Of a stretch of 64,000 bases of DNA, positions 33,730 through 41,311 are shown in pieces. Source of the stretch: Tenuibacillus multivorans (GTDB taxonomy: Bacteria > Bacillota > Bacilli > Bacillales > Alkalibacillaceae); assembly GCF_900103915.1 (NCBI RefSeq), contig NZ_FNIG01000003.1, positions 350,893 to 414,892 of the forward strand, read 5' to 3'. The translations under genes and the position numbers were made by a program. Below the pieces are notes generated by a model that was given only the letters and a program-made list of their open reading frames with translations, was not told where the DNA came from and ran no database searches. Within the stretch, counting starts at the first letter, position 1. Every line of letters begins with the position of its first letter.

Positions 33730-33925
33730 ATCCCCAAAGGCCTACCCTGATTCCCCATTCAACCTCAATAATTGCCCAATAAACTGTGATTATTCCCCAA
33801 TGATACACGGTGAGTGCCCTAAAACATGTGATAATTCCCCCATCAGGCCATTTTTTTGCCCAATAACTGCCATTGAGTGCCCAATCATAACATTTAATGC
33901 CCAATGATTCCTGTAATCCCTCAAC
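33730..33925. repeat. Degenerate 21-bp tandem array, TTGCCCAAT family
   Basis: Ten units have cores beginning at 33730, 33751, 33772, 33793, 33814, 33835, 33856, 33877, 33897 and 33916. Seven consecutive steps are exactly 21 bp. Cores are variants of TTGCCCAAT (TTCCCCATT, TTGCCCAAT, TTCCCCAAT, GTGCCCTAA, TTCCCCCAT, GTGCCCAAT). The remaining 12 bp differ but often end TAA or TGA before the next core. Because 21 is a multiple of three, ORFs of up to 101 codons stay open on both strands with seven-residue repeats; none has a good ribosome-binding site. The array fills most of the gap 33596-33996. Confidence 0.9.
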
Positions 33926-33996
33926 AGATTTGGGACTATTCCTAGTTCTTAAAGCTAAAAAACCCAACCCCACCCAGGATTGAGTTTCAACTAAAA

Positions 33997-34794
33997 TCAT
34001 TTCGCCAACAACGCACGGTCACTCGCCATGCGGCGTCCGCGGATATTTTCAAATTCACTAAGTAAGTCTGGTACGGTAAGGTCTTTTTTCCTTTCCTCAT
34101 TTGCTTCAAAGATGATACTGCCTTCATCCATCATCCAAAGGCGGTTACCGAGATCAATGGCTTGTTCCATTTGGTGGGTAACCATCACTGTTGTGAGTTT
34201 GTGCTTCTTCACTAAATCTTTCGTTAAGTTAATGATAAGCGATTGTTTTGACGGATCGAGTGCCGCTGTGTGTTCATCGAGTAACAGAATCTTTGGTTCA
34301 GTAAAAGTTGCCATGAGCAGTGATAAAGCCTGACGTTCTCCACCTGATAATAATCCGACCTTTGAATTCAAGCGATTTTCTAACCCGATTTCGAGTGTCG
34401 ATAAAAGCTCTCGGAAACGTTCGCGTGTTTTTTTCGTGACGCCTTTAAATAGGCTGCGTCGTTTCGTTCGACCGAGTGAGATCATCATGTTTTCTTCAAT
34501 TGTCATACCTGGTGCGGTTCCGGATAGAGGATTTTGAAACACACGCCCAATAAGCTTCGCACGTTTTTCTTCAGGTAAGGCTGTCACGTCTTTTCCATCT
34601 ATCCAAACATCACCCTCATCTGGAAGGAGAGTACCCGCTAGCATATTGAGTAACGTTGACTTTCCTGCTCCGTTACTCCCGATAATCGTGACGAAATCAC
34701 CAGGTTCCAAGCTTTGCGAAACGTCATGCAGAGCACGGCGCTCATCGGGTGTATTCGGGTAAAATGTTTTATGAATATTATTCAGTTGAAGCAT
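33997..34794 (-). CDS. ABC transporter ATP-binding protein (TrpXYZ-type importer)
   Basis: A 265-aa ATPase: Walker A GSNGAGKST, Q-loop RVFQNPL, signature LLSGGERQALSL, Walker B ILLLDEHTAALDP (a His where most have Pro or Pro/Ala), and switch His in VMVTHQMEQAI. It overlaps the permease gene by 17 nt. With the permease and PF04392-type binding protein it forms an importer like the TrpXYZ systems of streptococci, where the ligand is proposed to be tryptophan; the ligand here is not proven. Confidence 0.88.
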   Translation of the reverse strand: MLQLNNIHKTFYPNTPDERRALHDVSQSLEPGDFVTIIGSNGAGKSTLLNMLAGTLLPDEGDVWIDGKDVTALPEEKRAKLIGRVFQNPLSGTAPGMTIEENMMISLGRTKRRSLFKGVTKKTRERFRELLSTLEIGLENRLNSKVGLLSGGERQALSLLMATFTEPKILLLDEHTAALDPSKQSLIINLTKDLVKKHKLTTVMVTHQMEQAIDLGNRLWMMDEGSIIFEANEERKKDLTVPDLLSEFENIRGRRMASDRALLAK

Positions 34795-35788
34795 GTTGAA
34801 CCTCTCCTTTTTCCTTTCGCTTCAAAGCCGCTTGCTTCGACTTCTTGAATTGGCGTTTCGCTTTCGATTTTTCTAGCATGTTCGGAACGACGAGTGCTGC
34901 GATTACGATTATGGCCGTAATGAGCTTCATGTCACTTGCTTCAAGGAAATCAACGCGTAAGGCTAATGAGTAAATGACGCGATAGACGATTGAGCCGAGT
35001 ATTACCGCTAATGTCATGCGAACGATTTTGTCTTTTCCGAATAACACTTCTCCGATAATCACTGAGGCAAGACCGATAATAATCATCCCAACACCTAAGT
35101 TGACATCAGCAAATCCGTTGTGCTGCACGACCAGCGCCCCACTCAAGCCAACTAAAGCGTTTGAGATTCCCATTCCGGCAACGATGTAAAGGTTGGTGTT
35201 CGTTGAGAAACTTTTCACCATCGATTGATTATCACCGGTCGCACGTAGCGTGATTCCCGCTTCTGTCCGTAAAAAGAAATCGAGTAGTTTTTTAACAATT
35301 AAAGCAATGACAATCATCGAAACAATAATATAAAACGTATCCGGTGCAAAATCCGTAATCCCTATCCATTCAAACGGCGCGATGAAAATAGCATCTAGAT
35401 GGAGGCTTTGCCACCATGAAGACAGCACGGAAAATAATGTTGTCTCATTGAGCATCGGAATATTCGGTTGTCCCATAATCCGGAGGTTAACCGAATATAA
35501 TGCAATCATCATTAAAATACCAGCTAGCAGTGGATTAATATTCCCTTTAGTATGCAGAAGGCCCGTCACGCAACCTGCCAGAAGCCCAGCAATAGCTCCA
35601 GCTAAGGTTGCGATAACAGGATTGGTACCACCGACAATCATGACGGCTGCAACCGCTCCTCCTGTGACAAAACTTCCATCAACGGTTAAGTCCGGGAAAT
35701 CAAGTATTCGAAAAGAAATATAAACACCGAGCGCCATAATCGCGTATATTAGACCTGATTCAACTGCGCCGTATAATGCATGTATCAT
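34778..35788 (-). CDS. ABC transporter permease (TrpXYZ-type importer)
   Basis: A 336-aa permease with about nine hydrophobic helices and the branched-chain/BMP-type permease motif MALGVYISFRILDFPDLTVD then GSFVTGGAVAA. A basic tail follows (KRQFKKSKQAALKRKEK). Single permease gene, so the channel is probably a homodimer. It is 12 nt downstream of the binding-protein gene; the ATG has GAGGAGAG. Confidence 0.88.
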   Translation of the reverse strand: MIHALYGAVESGLIYAIMALGVYISFRILDFPDLTVDGSFVTGGAVAAVMIVGGTNPVIATLAGAIAGLLAGCVTGLLHTKGNINPLLAGILMMIALYSVNLRIMGQPNIPMLNETTLFSVLSSWWQSLHLDAIFIAPFEWIGITDFAPDTFYIIVSMIVIALIVKKLLDFFLRTEAGITLRATGDNQSMVKSFSTNTNLYIVAGMGISNALVGLSGALVVQHNGFADVNLGVGMIIIGLASVIIGEVLFGKDKIVRMTLAVILGSIVYRVIYSLALRVDFLEASDMKLITAIIVIAALVVPNMLEKSKAKRQFKKSKQAALKRKEKGEVQHASTE

Positions 35789-35800
35789 AGTAACTCTCCT

Positions 35801-36805
35801 CTATTCGTCAGTCTCGGTTGTTACGAGTTCTGCTTGCTCTTTTAACTCGTCTGTCAGCTCAACACCCATTTGTTCAGCAGCATCTGTGTTAATCATGAGC
35901 TTTAAGTTTTGTGGATATTCAGCTGGAATGTCACTTGGTGATTGACCGTCCTGTAAAATTTCTATAGCTTTTTGACCAGCTTCAAAGCCTATATCATAAT
36001 AATCAAAACCAAATGCGGCGAGTCCTCCACGTTTTACCGAGTCGTGTTCACTGACCACTACTGGAATTTGTTCTTCATGACCAACCATTATAACCGTTTC
36101 TAAGGCACTAACAACTGTGTTATCGGTGATAATTAAAATAGCATCTGCTTTTCCGACTAATGATTCTGCTGCCTGCTTAACCTCTGAAGATGACGACACG
36201 GTTGCTTCAACTGTTTCAAGTCCATTTTCTTCAGCTAGTTGCGTAACGTTATCGATTTGGGCGACAGAGTTTTGTTCGCCTGCATTATAAATTAATCCAA
36301 CCGTTTCAGCACCTAAGTCTTTAATGAATTGTACGGTTTTAGGAACAGTTTCTGGGTGCATGTCGGCTGTTCCTGTCACATTGCCACCTGGTTCTTCCAT
36401 GGATTCAACTAATCCAGCACCAACGGGATCAGTAACAGACGTGAATACAATCGGAATCTCGGATGTTTCATTTAAAGCACTTTGCGCACTTGGTGTCGAG
36501 TTGGCAAAAATTAAGTCCACCTCATCACCAACAAACTTTTGCGCTATCATTTGGTTATTATTGTTATCCCCCTGTGCTAGTTCTTCTTCAAACTGAACAT
36601 TTAAACCCGCTTCATTTAAAGCATCCTTAAAACCTTGCGTTGCTCGATTTAGGGAAGGGTGTTCAACAATTTGTGTAATGCCAATAACTAATTCTTCATT
36701 TCCGTCGCCACTAGAATTCGTTTCCCCTTCACTATCTTCACTCGTTCCACATGCTGCAACGAATAACAACATGGATAACAGGATCAATTTCGATATCTTC
36801 TTCAT
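35801..36805 (-). CDS. ABC transporter substrate-binding lipoprotein (PF04392 type)
   Basis: A 334-aa lipoprotein: signal peptide to VAAC (Cys19), an acidic linker, then the family pattern LVIGITQIVEHPSLNRATQG, LIFANSTPSAQSAL, PIVFTSVTDPVGAGLV and VTGTADMHP. It is the TrpX/YtgA-like periplasmic-binding fold. First gene of the three-gene importer operon, with its own sigma-A promoter. By family it may bind tryptophan or a related amino acid. Confidence 0.88.
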   Translation of the reverse strand: MKKISKLILLSMLLFVAACGTSEDSEGETNSSGDGNEELVIGITQIVEHPSLNRATQGFKDALNEAGLNVQFEEELAQGDNNNNQMIAQKFVGDEVDLIFANSTPSAQSALNETSEIPIVFTSVTDPVGAGLVESMEEPGGNVTGTADMHPETVPKTVQFIKDLGAETVGLIYNAGEQNSVAQIDNVTQLAEENGLETVEATVSSSSEVKQAAESLVGKADAILIITDNTVVSALETVIMVGHEEQIPVVVSEHDSVKRGGLAAFGFDYYDIGFEAGQKAIEILQDGQSPSDIPAEYPQNLKLMINTDAAEQMGVELTDELKEQAELVTTETDE

Positions 36806-36882
36806 TATGAATCTCCTCTCACTTTTCCGCTTTTATGCTTGTGTGCTTTTATGTAATAAAGTAAAATTTAATGTTGCTAACA

Positions 36883-36911
36883 AGTATATGTATGATATTC
36901 GGAAAAATCAA
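36883..36911 (-). promoter_or_regulatory. Sigma-A promoter of the TrpXYZ-type operon
   Basis: On the minus strand TTGATT and TATACT lie 17 nt apart, about 80 nt before the binding-protein start. No T-box or attenuator is visible in the leader. Confidence 0.65.
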
Positions 36912-36922
36912 CCCTTTTTAGA

Positions 36923-36956
36923 CAAAAAAATTCCTCAGCTTAAACAGCTAAGGAAT
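36923..36956 (-). terminator. Terminator of the acyl-CoA ligase gene
   Basis: Minus-strand stem ATTCCTTAGC/GCTGAGGAAT (one G-T pair) followed by TTTTTTT, 17 nt after the stop. Confidence 0.85.
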
Positions 36957-36972
36957 CATGAAAACGGTTACG

Positions 36973-38517
36973 TTATTGCTGTGATGCTAGTTGGTCTCGC
37001 AGGCTTCTTCTTAATATTTTTCCGGTAGTGTTTTTTGGGAGTTCTTCTAGGAAACGGATTTCTTTTGGTATTTTATATTTTGCTAGTTTTTCTTTTGATA
37101 ACGTCATAAGATTCTCTTCTGTGACAGAATCGTCTGTTGATACGACAAAGGCAATGACGGCTTCTCCAAGCTCTGGATCCGGCACACCAATGACCGCCAC
37201 CTCACTTATTTTTTCATGGCTGTATAACACTTCCTCGACTTCTCGGGGATAGACGTTGTAACCCCCAACTAGGACGAGATCCTTTTTACGATCGACAATA
37301 TAAAAATATCCTTCTTCATCCATACGTGCCATATCACCTGTGTAGAGCCAGCCATCTTTAATCGAGGCTTCTGTTTCTTCAGGCATTTTATAGTAACCTT
37401 TCATCACGTTCGGTCCCCGTACAGCTAATTCACCTACTTCACCTGGTGGCAATTCATTTCCGTCTTGATCAACCACTTTATTTTCCACATTGACGATATT
37501 TTGTCCGATCGAACCGGCCTTACGCGGGCGATCAAGTGGATTAAAGCACGTTACAGGGGAAGCTTCGGATAGACCGTAGCCTTCTGATACACGCACATTA
37601 AAGCGTTGCTCGAATTTTTCTAGTAAAGCTACCGGCATCGATGCGCCACCCGAGATACATAGTCTAATAGATGAAAGATCTTTCTCATCTTCATTCGGAT
37701 ACTGTAATAGATAGTTATACATCGTTGGCACACCAGCAAATACGGTTGCTTGATAGTCTTTCGTCATTTGAAAAACGGTTTCTGGCGAGAATTTTGGTAC
37801 TACTAATACGGTTGACCCATTAACAAGTGGAGCATTTAACGCTACTGTTAAACAGAAAACATGGAACATCGGTAAAGCAGCAATGACGCGGTCATGAGCA
37901 TCGATTTCTAAGTACTCGGCAACGTCTTTCGCATTGGAGTATAAGTTTTTATGAGTTAGCATCGCACCCTTTGGCTTACCCGTAGTTCCAGAAGTATATA
38001 AAATGACAGCGGTGTCATCATCGTCTAAAGTCGGACGATTGAGCTCCAGACTTCCACCATAGACAAGCTTTGTAAATGAAAACGCTTTATCACTTAGGCT
38101 AGATTGGGTAACATCATAATCAGGCGTTGTTTCACCAACAATATAGTGCTCGACATTCGGAATAAGCTGAACCATTTGTTCGAACTTTTCCATCAAAATG
38201 TCTAAAGTTATAACCCCTTTCACATCACCATTATTAACGATGTATGCGATTTCATCTGCGGTATAAATCGGATTAACAGGAATAACCGTGAGTCCTAGAC
38301 GCATTGCACCGTACATCCCGATGATGAAATGCGGTGTATTGCCCACGACTAATGCGATGTGGTCACCTTTTTTATAACCTAGCTTTTGCAAACTCGAAGC
38401 AAACTTCGTTACCGATCCTTCTAACGTTTGATAGTCAGTTTCTTCCCCATTAAACACGTAAGCCGTCTTATGTAAATTGTTCTTTGCCGTTAATGACAGC
38501 TGATCACTAAGATTCAT
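36973..38517 (-). CDS. lcfB: Long-chain fatty acid-CoA ligase
   Basis: A 514-aa AMP-forming acyl-CoA synthetase. AMP motif ILYTSGTTGKPKGAMLTHKN, A5 YGLSEASPVTC, A7 GWLYTGDMARMDEEG, A8 hinge DRKKDLVLVGGYNVYPREVE and the catalytic Lys in NTTGKILRR are all intact. The ORF opens at 38556, but GAGGGGG is spaced for ATG 38517. Position next to lplJ-yhfI-yhfH matches B. subtilis yhfL (lcfB). A FadR-type operator lies 24-43 nt upstream, so expression should be induced by long-chain acyl-CoA. Confidence 0.93.
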   Translation of the reverse strand: MNLSDQLSLTAKNNLHKTAYVFNGEETDYQTLEGSVTKFASSLQKLGYKKGDHIALVVGNTPHFIIGMYGAMRLGLTVIPVNPIYTADEIAYIVNNGDVKGVITLDILMEKFEQMVQLIPNVEHYIVGETTPDYDVTQSSLSDKAFSFTKLVYGGSLELNRPTLDDDDTAVILYTSGTTGKPKGAMLTHKNLYSNAKDVAEYLEIDAHDRVIAALPMFHVFCLTVALNAPLVNGSTVLVVPKFSPETVFQMTKDYQATVFAGVPTMYNYLLQYPNEDEKDLSSIRLCISGGASMPVALLEKFEQRFNVRVSEGYGLSEASPVTCFNPLDRPRKAGSIGQNIVNVENKVVDQDGNELPPGEVGELAVRGPNVMKGYYKMPEETEASIKDGWLYTGDMARMDEEGYFYIVDRKKDLVLVGGYNVYPREVEEVLYSHEKISEVAVIGVPDPELGEAVIAFVVSTDDSVTEENLMTLSKEKLAKYKIPKEIRFLEELPKNTTGKILRRSLRDQLASQQ

Positions 38518-38540
38518 ATGTAAAGCCCCCTCGGAGTAAT

Positions 38541-38560
38541 ATGAATGAATAATCATTCAT
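38541..38560. promoter_or_regulatory. FadR-type operator
   Basis: A perfect inverted repeat, ATGAATGA and TCATTCAT around ATAA, matches the TGAATGA-N4-TCATTCA form of the Bacillus FadR (TetR family) box that represses beta-oxidation genes. It sits just downstream of the -10 box of the acyl-CoA ligase promoter, where binding would block transcription. Confidence 0.8.
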
Positions 38561-38574
38561 TATATTCTGAATTC

Positions 38575-38603
38575 ATTATAAATTATTTAGACTTATTCAG
38601 CAA
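38575..38603 (-). promoter_or_regulatory. Sigma-A promoter of the acyl-CoA ligase gene
   Basis: On the minus strand TTGCTG and TATAAT are separated by 17 nt; the FadR operator begins 14 nt after the -10 box. Confidence 0.7.
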
Positions 38604-38686
38604 GTCTAGAATAATTTTGTAAGTGTCCAAGTTTGACTTCTAAGTATCCGAGTTGCCAGCGTGAGTGGCCAAGTTACTCTAGACAC
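38602..38686. repeat. Degenerate 21-bp tandem array, TGTCCAAGTT family
   Basis: Three clear cores, TGTCCAAGTT (38624), TATCCGAGTT (38645) and TGGCCAAGTT (38666), are spaced exactly 21 bp, each preceded by AAG or GAG. A fainter unit lies near 38602. Located between the acyl-CoA ligase promoter and the small membrane-protein gene. Confidence 0.65.
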
Positions 38687-38795
38687 ATAATAAAACTTTA
38701 TGTTAATATATAAATAAAAAGATTGTGAATGTTTGTACTTAAAATAATAGGCAGTATTTTTCAATAAGATGTTTAATGGAGGGCGCGAGATTTCT

Positions 38796-38972
38796 ATGAA
38801 ATATGCCTTATATGGCACAATTGGTTTGGTCATAATATTTATTGTTTTAAATTTACTAAATTATGATGGTTTCAATATTATTATCGTTTCTTTTGAATGG
38901 GTAACTCGTTATATATTACCTTGGATAGCATTATATTGGTTTATACAATTTGTAAAACGTAATAAAAGATAG
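38796..38972 (+). CDS. Small two-helix membrane protein of unknown function
   Basis: A 58-aa protein: MKYALYGTIGLVIIFIVLNL, then a second helix YILPWIALYWFIQFV and a basic end KRNKR. GGAGGG lies 12 nt before ATG 38796; the ORF opens 27 nt earlier, but that would include the ribosome-binding site. A long hairpin terminator follows. Confidence 0.65.
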   Translation: MKYALYGTIGLVIIFIVLNLLNYDGFNIIIVSFEWVTRYILPWIALYWFIQFVKRNKR

Positions 38973-39019
38973 CATTTGAACTTTTCACTAACGGGTGCTT
39001 TAGTTTAACAAGAAAATTT

Positions 39020-39067
39020 AACAAACAAAAACGCTTGGATTTTAATATCCAAGCGTTTTTGTTTGTT
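39020..39067. terminator. Strong bidirectional terminator
   Basis: A perfect 21-bp stem running inward from AACAAACAAAAACGC with a 6-nt loop; T tracts on both strands. It lies between the small membrane-protein gene and the convergent lplJ. Confidence 0.92.
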
Positions 39068-39186
39068 ATTTATACTTTTATTTATCGTGCTAATGATACT
39101 GCTTTTTGATATGATAATTAAGCTGTTTTATTCATTTTCTCCACAGTATCGGAACTACTAAACTTATTGGCGGTTTATCATCCTTC

Positions 39187-40194
39187 TTAATAAAGCAACG
39201 ACAAGAAATCGTCTTCTTCAATTTTTCCTAGATAGTACCGAACGTCCACATCTTGAATGGCTTCATTAATGGCCTCACGTTCATATTTTACTCCTATTAA
39301 GGCATCTTCTAATTCTGACACTTCACCGATTCCAAAGAAGTCACCAAAAATATGAACATCTTCTATGACACCTTTTTTCACATCAAGGCGAACATCATAA
39401 GATCCAACGCCTTCAATTCGCTTGGAATGCTGAATATTGAATTTAGGTGAGCGCCCGTAGTTCCAATCCCACATTTGATAACGGTTTTCGGAAATCTCAT
39501 TAATTTTCTTCCAGTCCGCTTCTTTTAACTCATAGCGTGGGACGTCTTTAATATCTTCTACATCAAATATGTATTTTAGTAGAATTTCCTTAAACTCGTC
39601 CATCGTTATGTTTTCATCTAAAAGCTCAGAAATATTAGCAACACGACTGCGGATTGATTTAATTCCTTTAGAACGAATTTTCTCTGATTTAACTTTTAAC
39701 GATGACACGACATTCTCAACTTCTGAGTCAAACATGAGTGTACCGTGACTGAACATACGACCTTTTTTCGTAAATTGGGCGTTACCTGAAATTTTTCGTC
39801 CATCCGCCGTTAAATCATTACGTCCAGTTAATTCAGCGTTGACGCCAAGTTTTTGTAGTGCATTGACCACTGGCTGCGTGAACTTCGCAAAGTTACTAAA
39901 GCTATCGCCTTCATCTTTAGCAAGAAAACTAAAATTCAAGTTTCCTAAATCATGGTATACAGCGCCACCACCAGATAAACGGCGTACTACTTTAATATTA
40001 TTAGCATCGACAAAATCGGTATTAATCTCTTCAACCGTATTTTGGTTGCGTCCAATGATGATCGATGGCCCATTCACATAAAATAATAGGTATTGGTGTT
40101 CAGAACTAATATCTAAATGATTGAGCACATACTCTTCAATAGCGAGATTAATAGTCGGATCCGTTATATTTTCATTATCAATAAAATAAAGCAC
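39187..40194 (-). CDS. lplJ: Lipoate-protein ligase
   Basis: A 335-aa LplA-type enzyme that activates free lipoate with ATP and attaches it to E2 and GcvH domains. RRLSGGGAVYHDLGNLNFSF (lipoate-binding RRxxGGGxVxHD) and the catalytic Lys in GRKISGNAQ are present, as is the C-terminal accessory domain. GTG 40194 follows AGGAGGGAG. The gene order with yhfI and yhfH matches B. subtilis lplJ (yhfJ). Confidence 0.95.
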   Translation of the reverse strand: MLYFIDNENITDPTINLAIEEYVLNHLDISSEHQYLLFYVNGPSIIIGRNQNTVEEINTDFVDANNIKVVRRLSGGGAVYHDLGNLNFSFLAKDEGDSFSNFAKFTQPVVNALQKLGVNAELTGRNDLTADGRKISGNAQFTKKGRMFSHGTLMFDSEVENVVSSLKVKSEKIRSKGIKSIRSRVANISELLDENITMDEFKEILLKYIFDVEDIKDVPRYELKEADWKKINEISENRYQMWDWNYGRSPKFNIQHSKRIEGVGSYDVRLDVKKGVIEDVHIFGDFFGIGEVSELEDALIGVKYEREAINEAIQDVDVRYYLGKIEEDDFLSLLY

Positions 40195-40258
40195 GTGACT
40201 CCCTCCTAACTTTTTTCTACTATTTCATTTTAAAGAACTCTAAGCGTAATAGCAATTT

Positions 40259-40990
40259 TTATGACTGCCACGTGAGACCTTCATAAGCTAACTGCATCGG
40301 CCCATTATAAATTTCCGAAGCTTCGTCCAATAATTGCTGATGTTCGCCAAAATGTGGTAGATGTGAAAGCCATACCTCTTTAACCTGCGCCTGATCTGCT
40401 AATTGACCAACTTCTTCACTCGTCATATGACCCGCTTTGGCACCATTCATTCCTTTATAAAAGCTCGTTTCAGCAATTAATAAATCCGCATCCTTTGAAA
40501 AATGGACTAAGTCTTTAAAATAAGCAGTATCAGCCGTATAGACAATGACATCATCACCACATTCGATTCTCATGGCATAACATGTTTTAGGGTGTTTTGT
40601 TTTGATAAAAGTAAATGTAAATGGACCGATTTGTTGTGGCTCAGTCAAGTGATAAAATTTCCCGACTGTTGCTTGATGATTCAGCTGTTTCATAACAGAT
40701 TGATCATCAGACGATGCATAAATTGGTATTTTACCAGACAAATTTTTAAGCTGCTGTTGGACTAAACCCGCGTACTGAAACGAACCTAAATCAGTCACAT
40801 GATCATGATGAAAATGCGATAGTACAACCGCATGAATATCAGTAATATCGATATAATGTTGTAGGCGTGATAACGAGCCACTGCCTAAATCAATAACTAA
40901 ATTAAACTGTTCATGCTGTAGTAAAAAACAAGACGTCGCTTCTCCCTTTTCAGGATAAGCACCCCAAAATCCAATCACTTTCATTTCCAT
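40259..40990 (-). CDS. yhfI: Metallo-beta-lactamase-fold hydrolase YhfI
   Basis: A 243-aa cytosolic protein with the Zn ligands in LSHFHHDHVTDLG, YTADTAY and the terminal LSHLPHFGE, as in RNase Z-like or phosphodiesterase MBL proteins. The Asp of the family motif is kept. AGGAGG lies 8 nt before ATG 40990. It is divergent from yhfH across a 102-nt gap with a palindrome. The physiological substrate is unknown. Confidence 0.9.
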   Translation of the reverse strand: MEMKVIGFWGAYPEKGEATSCFLLQHEQFNLVIDLGSGSLSRLQHYIDITDIHAVVLSHFHHDHVTDLGSFQYAGLVQQQLKNLSGKIPIYASSDDQSVMKQLNHQATVGKFYHLTEPQQIGPFTFTFIKTKHPKTCYAMRIECGDDVIVYTADTAYFKDLVHFSKDADLLIAETSFYKGMNGAKAGHMTSEEVGQLADQAQVKEVWLSHLPHFGEHQQLLDEASEIYNGPMQLAYEGLTWQS

Positions 40991-41031
40991 AGTCCATACC
41001 TCCTATTTTTGTTATAATACAGACAAAACTA

Positions 41032-41060
41032 TTAACAAAACTGTATTAATACAGTATATT
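41032..41060 (+). promoter_or_regulatory. yhfH promoter with a palindrome in its spacer
   Basis: TTAACA and TATATT lie 17 nt apart. The 14-bp perfect palindrome CTGTATTAATACAG (41041-41054) occupies the spacer exactly. A leftward promoter for yhfI (TTGTTA-N16-TATAAC) overlaps the same region, so one regulator could control both genes. Confidence 0.5.
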
Positions 41061-41092
41061 AGTATTAAAAGGTGATTGGGGAGGAATTCGAT

Positions 41093-41221
41093 TTGTTAAT
41101 ATCACCTATTCAATTCTTTAAAAACTTACCAAAGAAACGCTGTGCCTCATGTCAAAAAGAAATTGAAGAACAAGCTGATTGCTATACGAACAAATGCCAA
41201 AAATGCCATTCTATTGTATAA
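41093..41221 (+). CDS. yhfH: YhfH-type small zinc-ribbon-like protein
   Basis: A 42-aa protein starting at TTG 41093 with GGGGAGGAA upstream. MLISPIQFFKNLPKKRCASC then a second Cys group YTNKCQKCHSIV gives five Cys, four of them in two CxxC pairs that could bind Zn. This is the short YhfH family found next to yhfI and lplJ in Bacillus. The function is unknown. Confidence 0.88.
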   Translation: MLISPIQFFKNLPKKRCASCQKEIEEQADCYTNKCQKCHSIV

Positions 41222-41268
41222 CGCATGAACTTGTCTTGTCATACGAGTTAAAAACACGCCATTATAGT

Positions 41269-41307
41269 AAAAGCACCTAGATTTTTATAAAAATCTAGGT
41301 GCTTTTT
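41269..41307. terminator. Bidirectional terminator between yhfH and hemY
   Basis: A perfect palindrome with a 19-bp arm (AAAAGCACCTAGATTTTTA) and T tracts in both directions, between convergent genes. Confidence 0.92.
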
Positions 41308-41311
41308 CTCG

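Noticed and set aside
33730..33925. Possible CRISPR array
   Set aside because: The conserved core is about 9 bp and degenerate, the period is only 21 bp, and no cas genes are present.
33656..34000. Open reading frames of 83 and 101 codons across the 33.8-kb repeat on both strands
   Set aside because: They are open because 21 is divisible by three; both consist of seven-residue repeats, have no ribosome-binding site, and overlap each other fully.
36806..36922. T-box riboswitch before the TrpXYZ-type operon
   Set aside because: The leader is about 80 nt after the -10 box and lacks the T-box sequence and an antiterminator/terminator pair.
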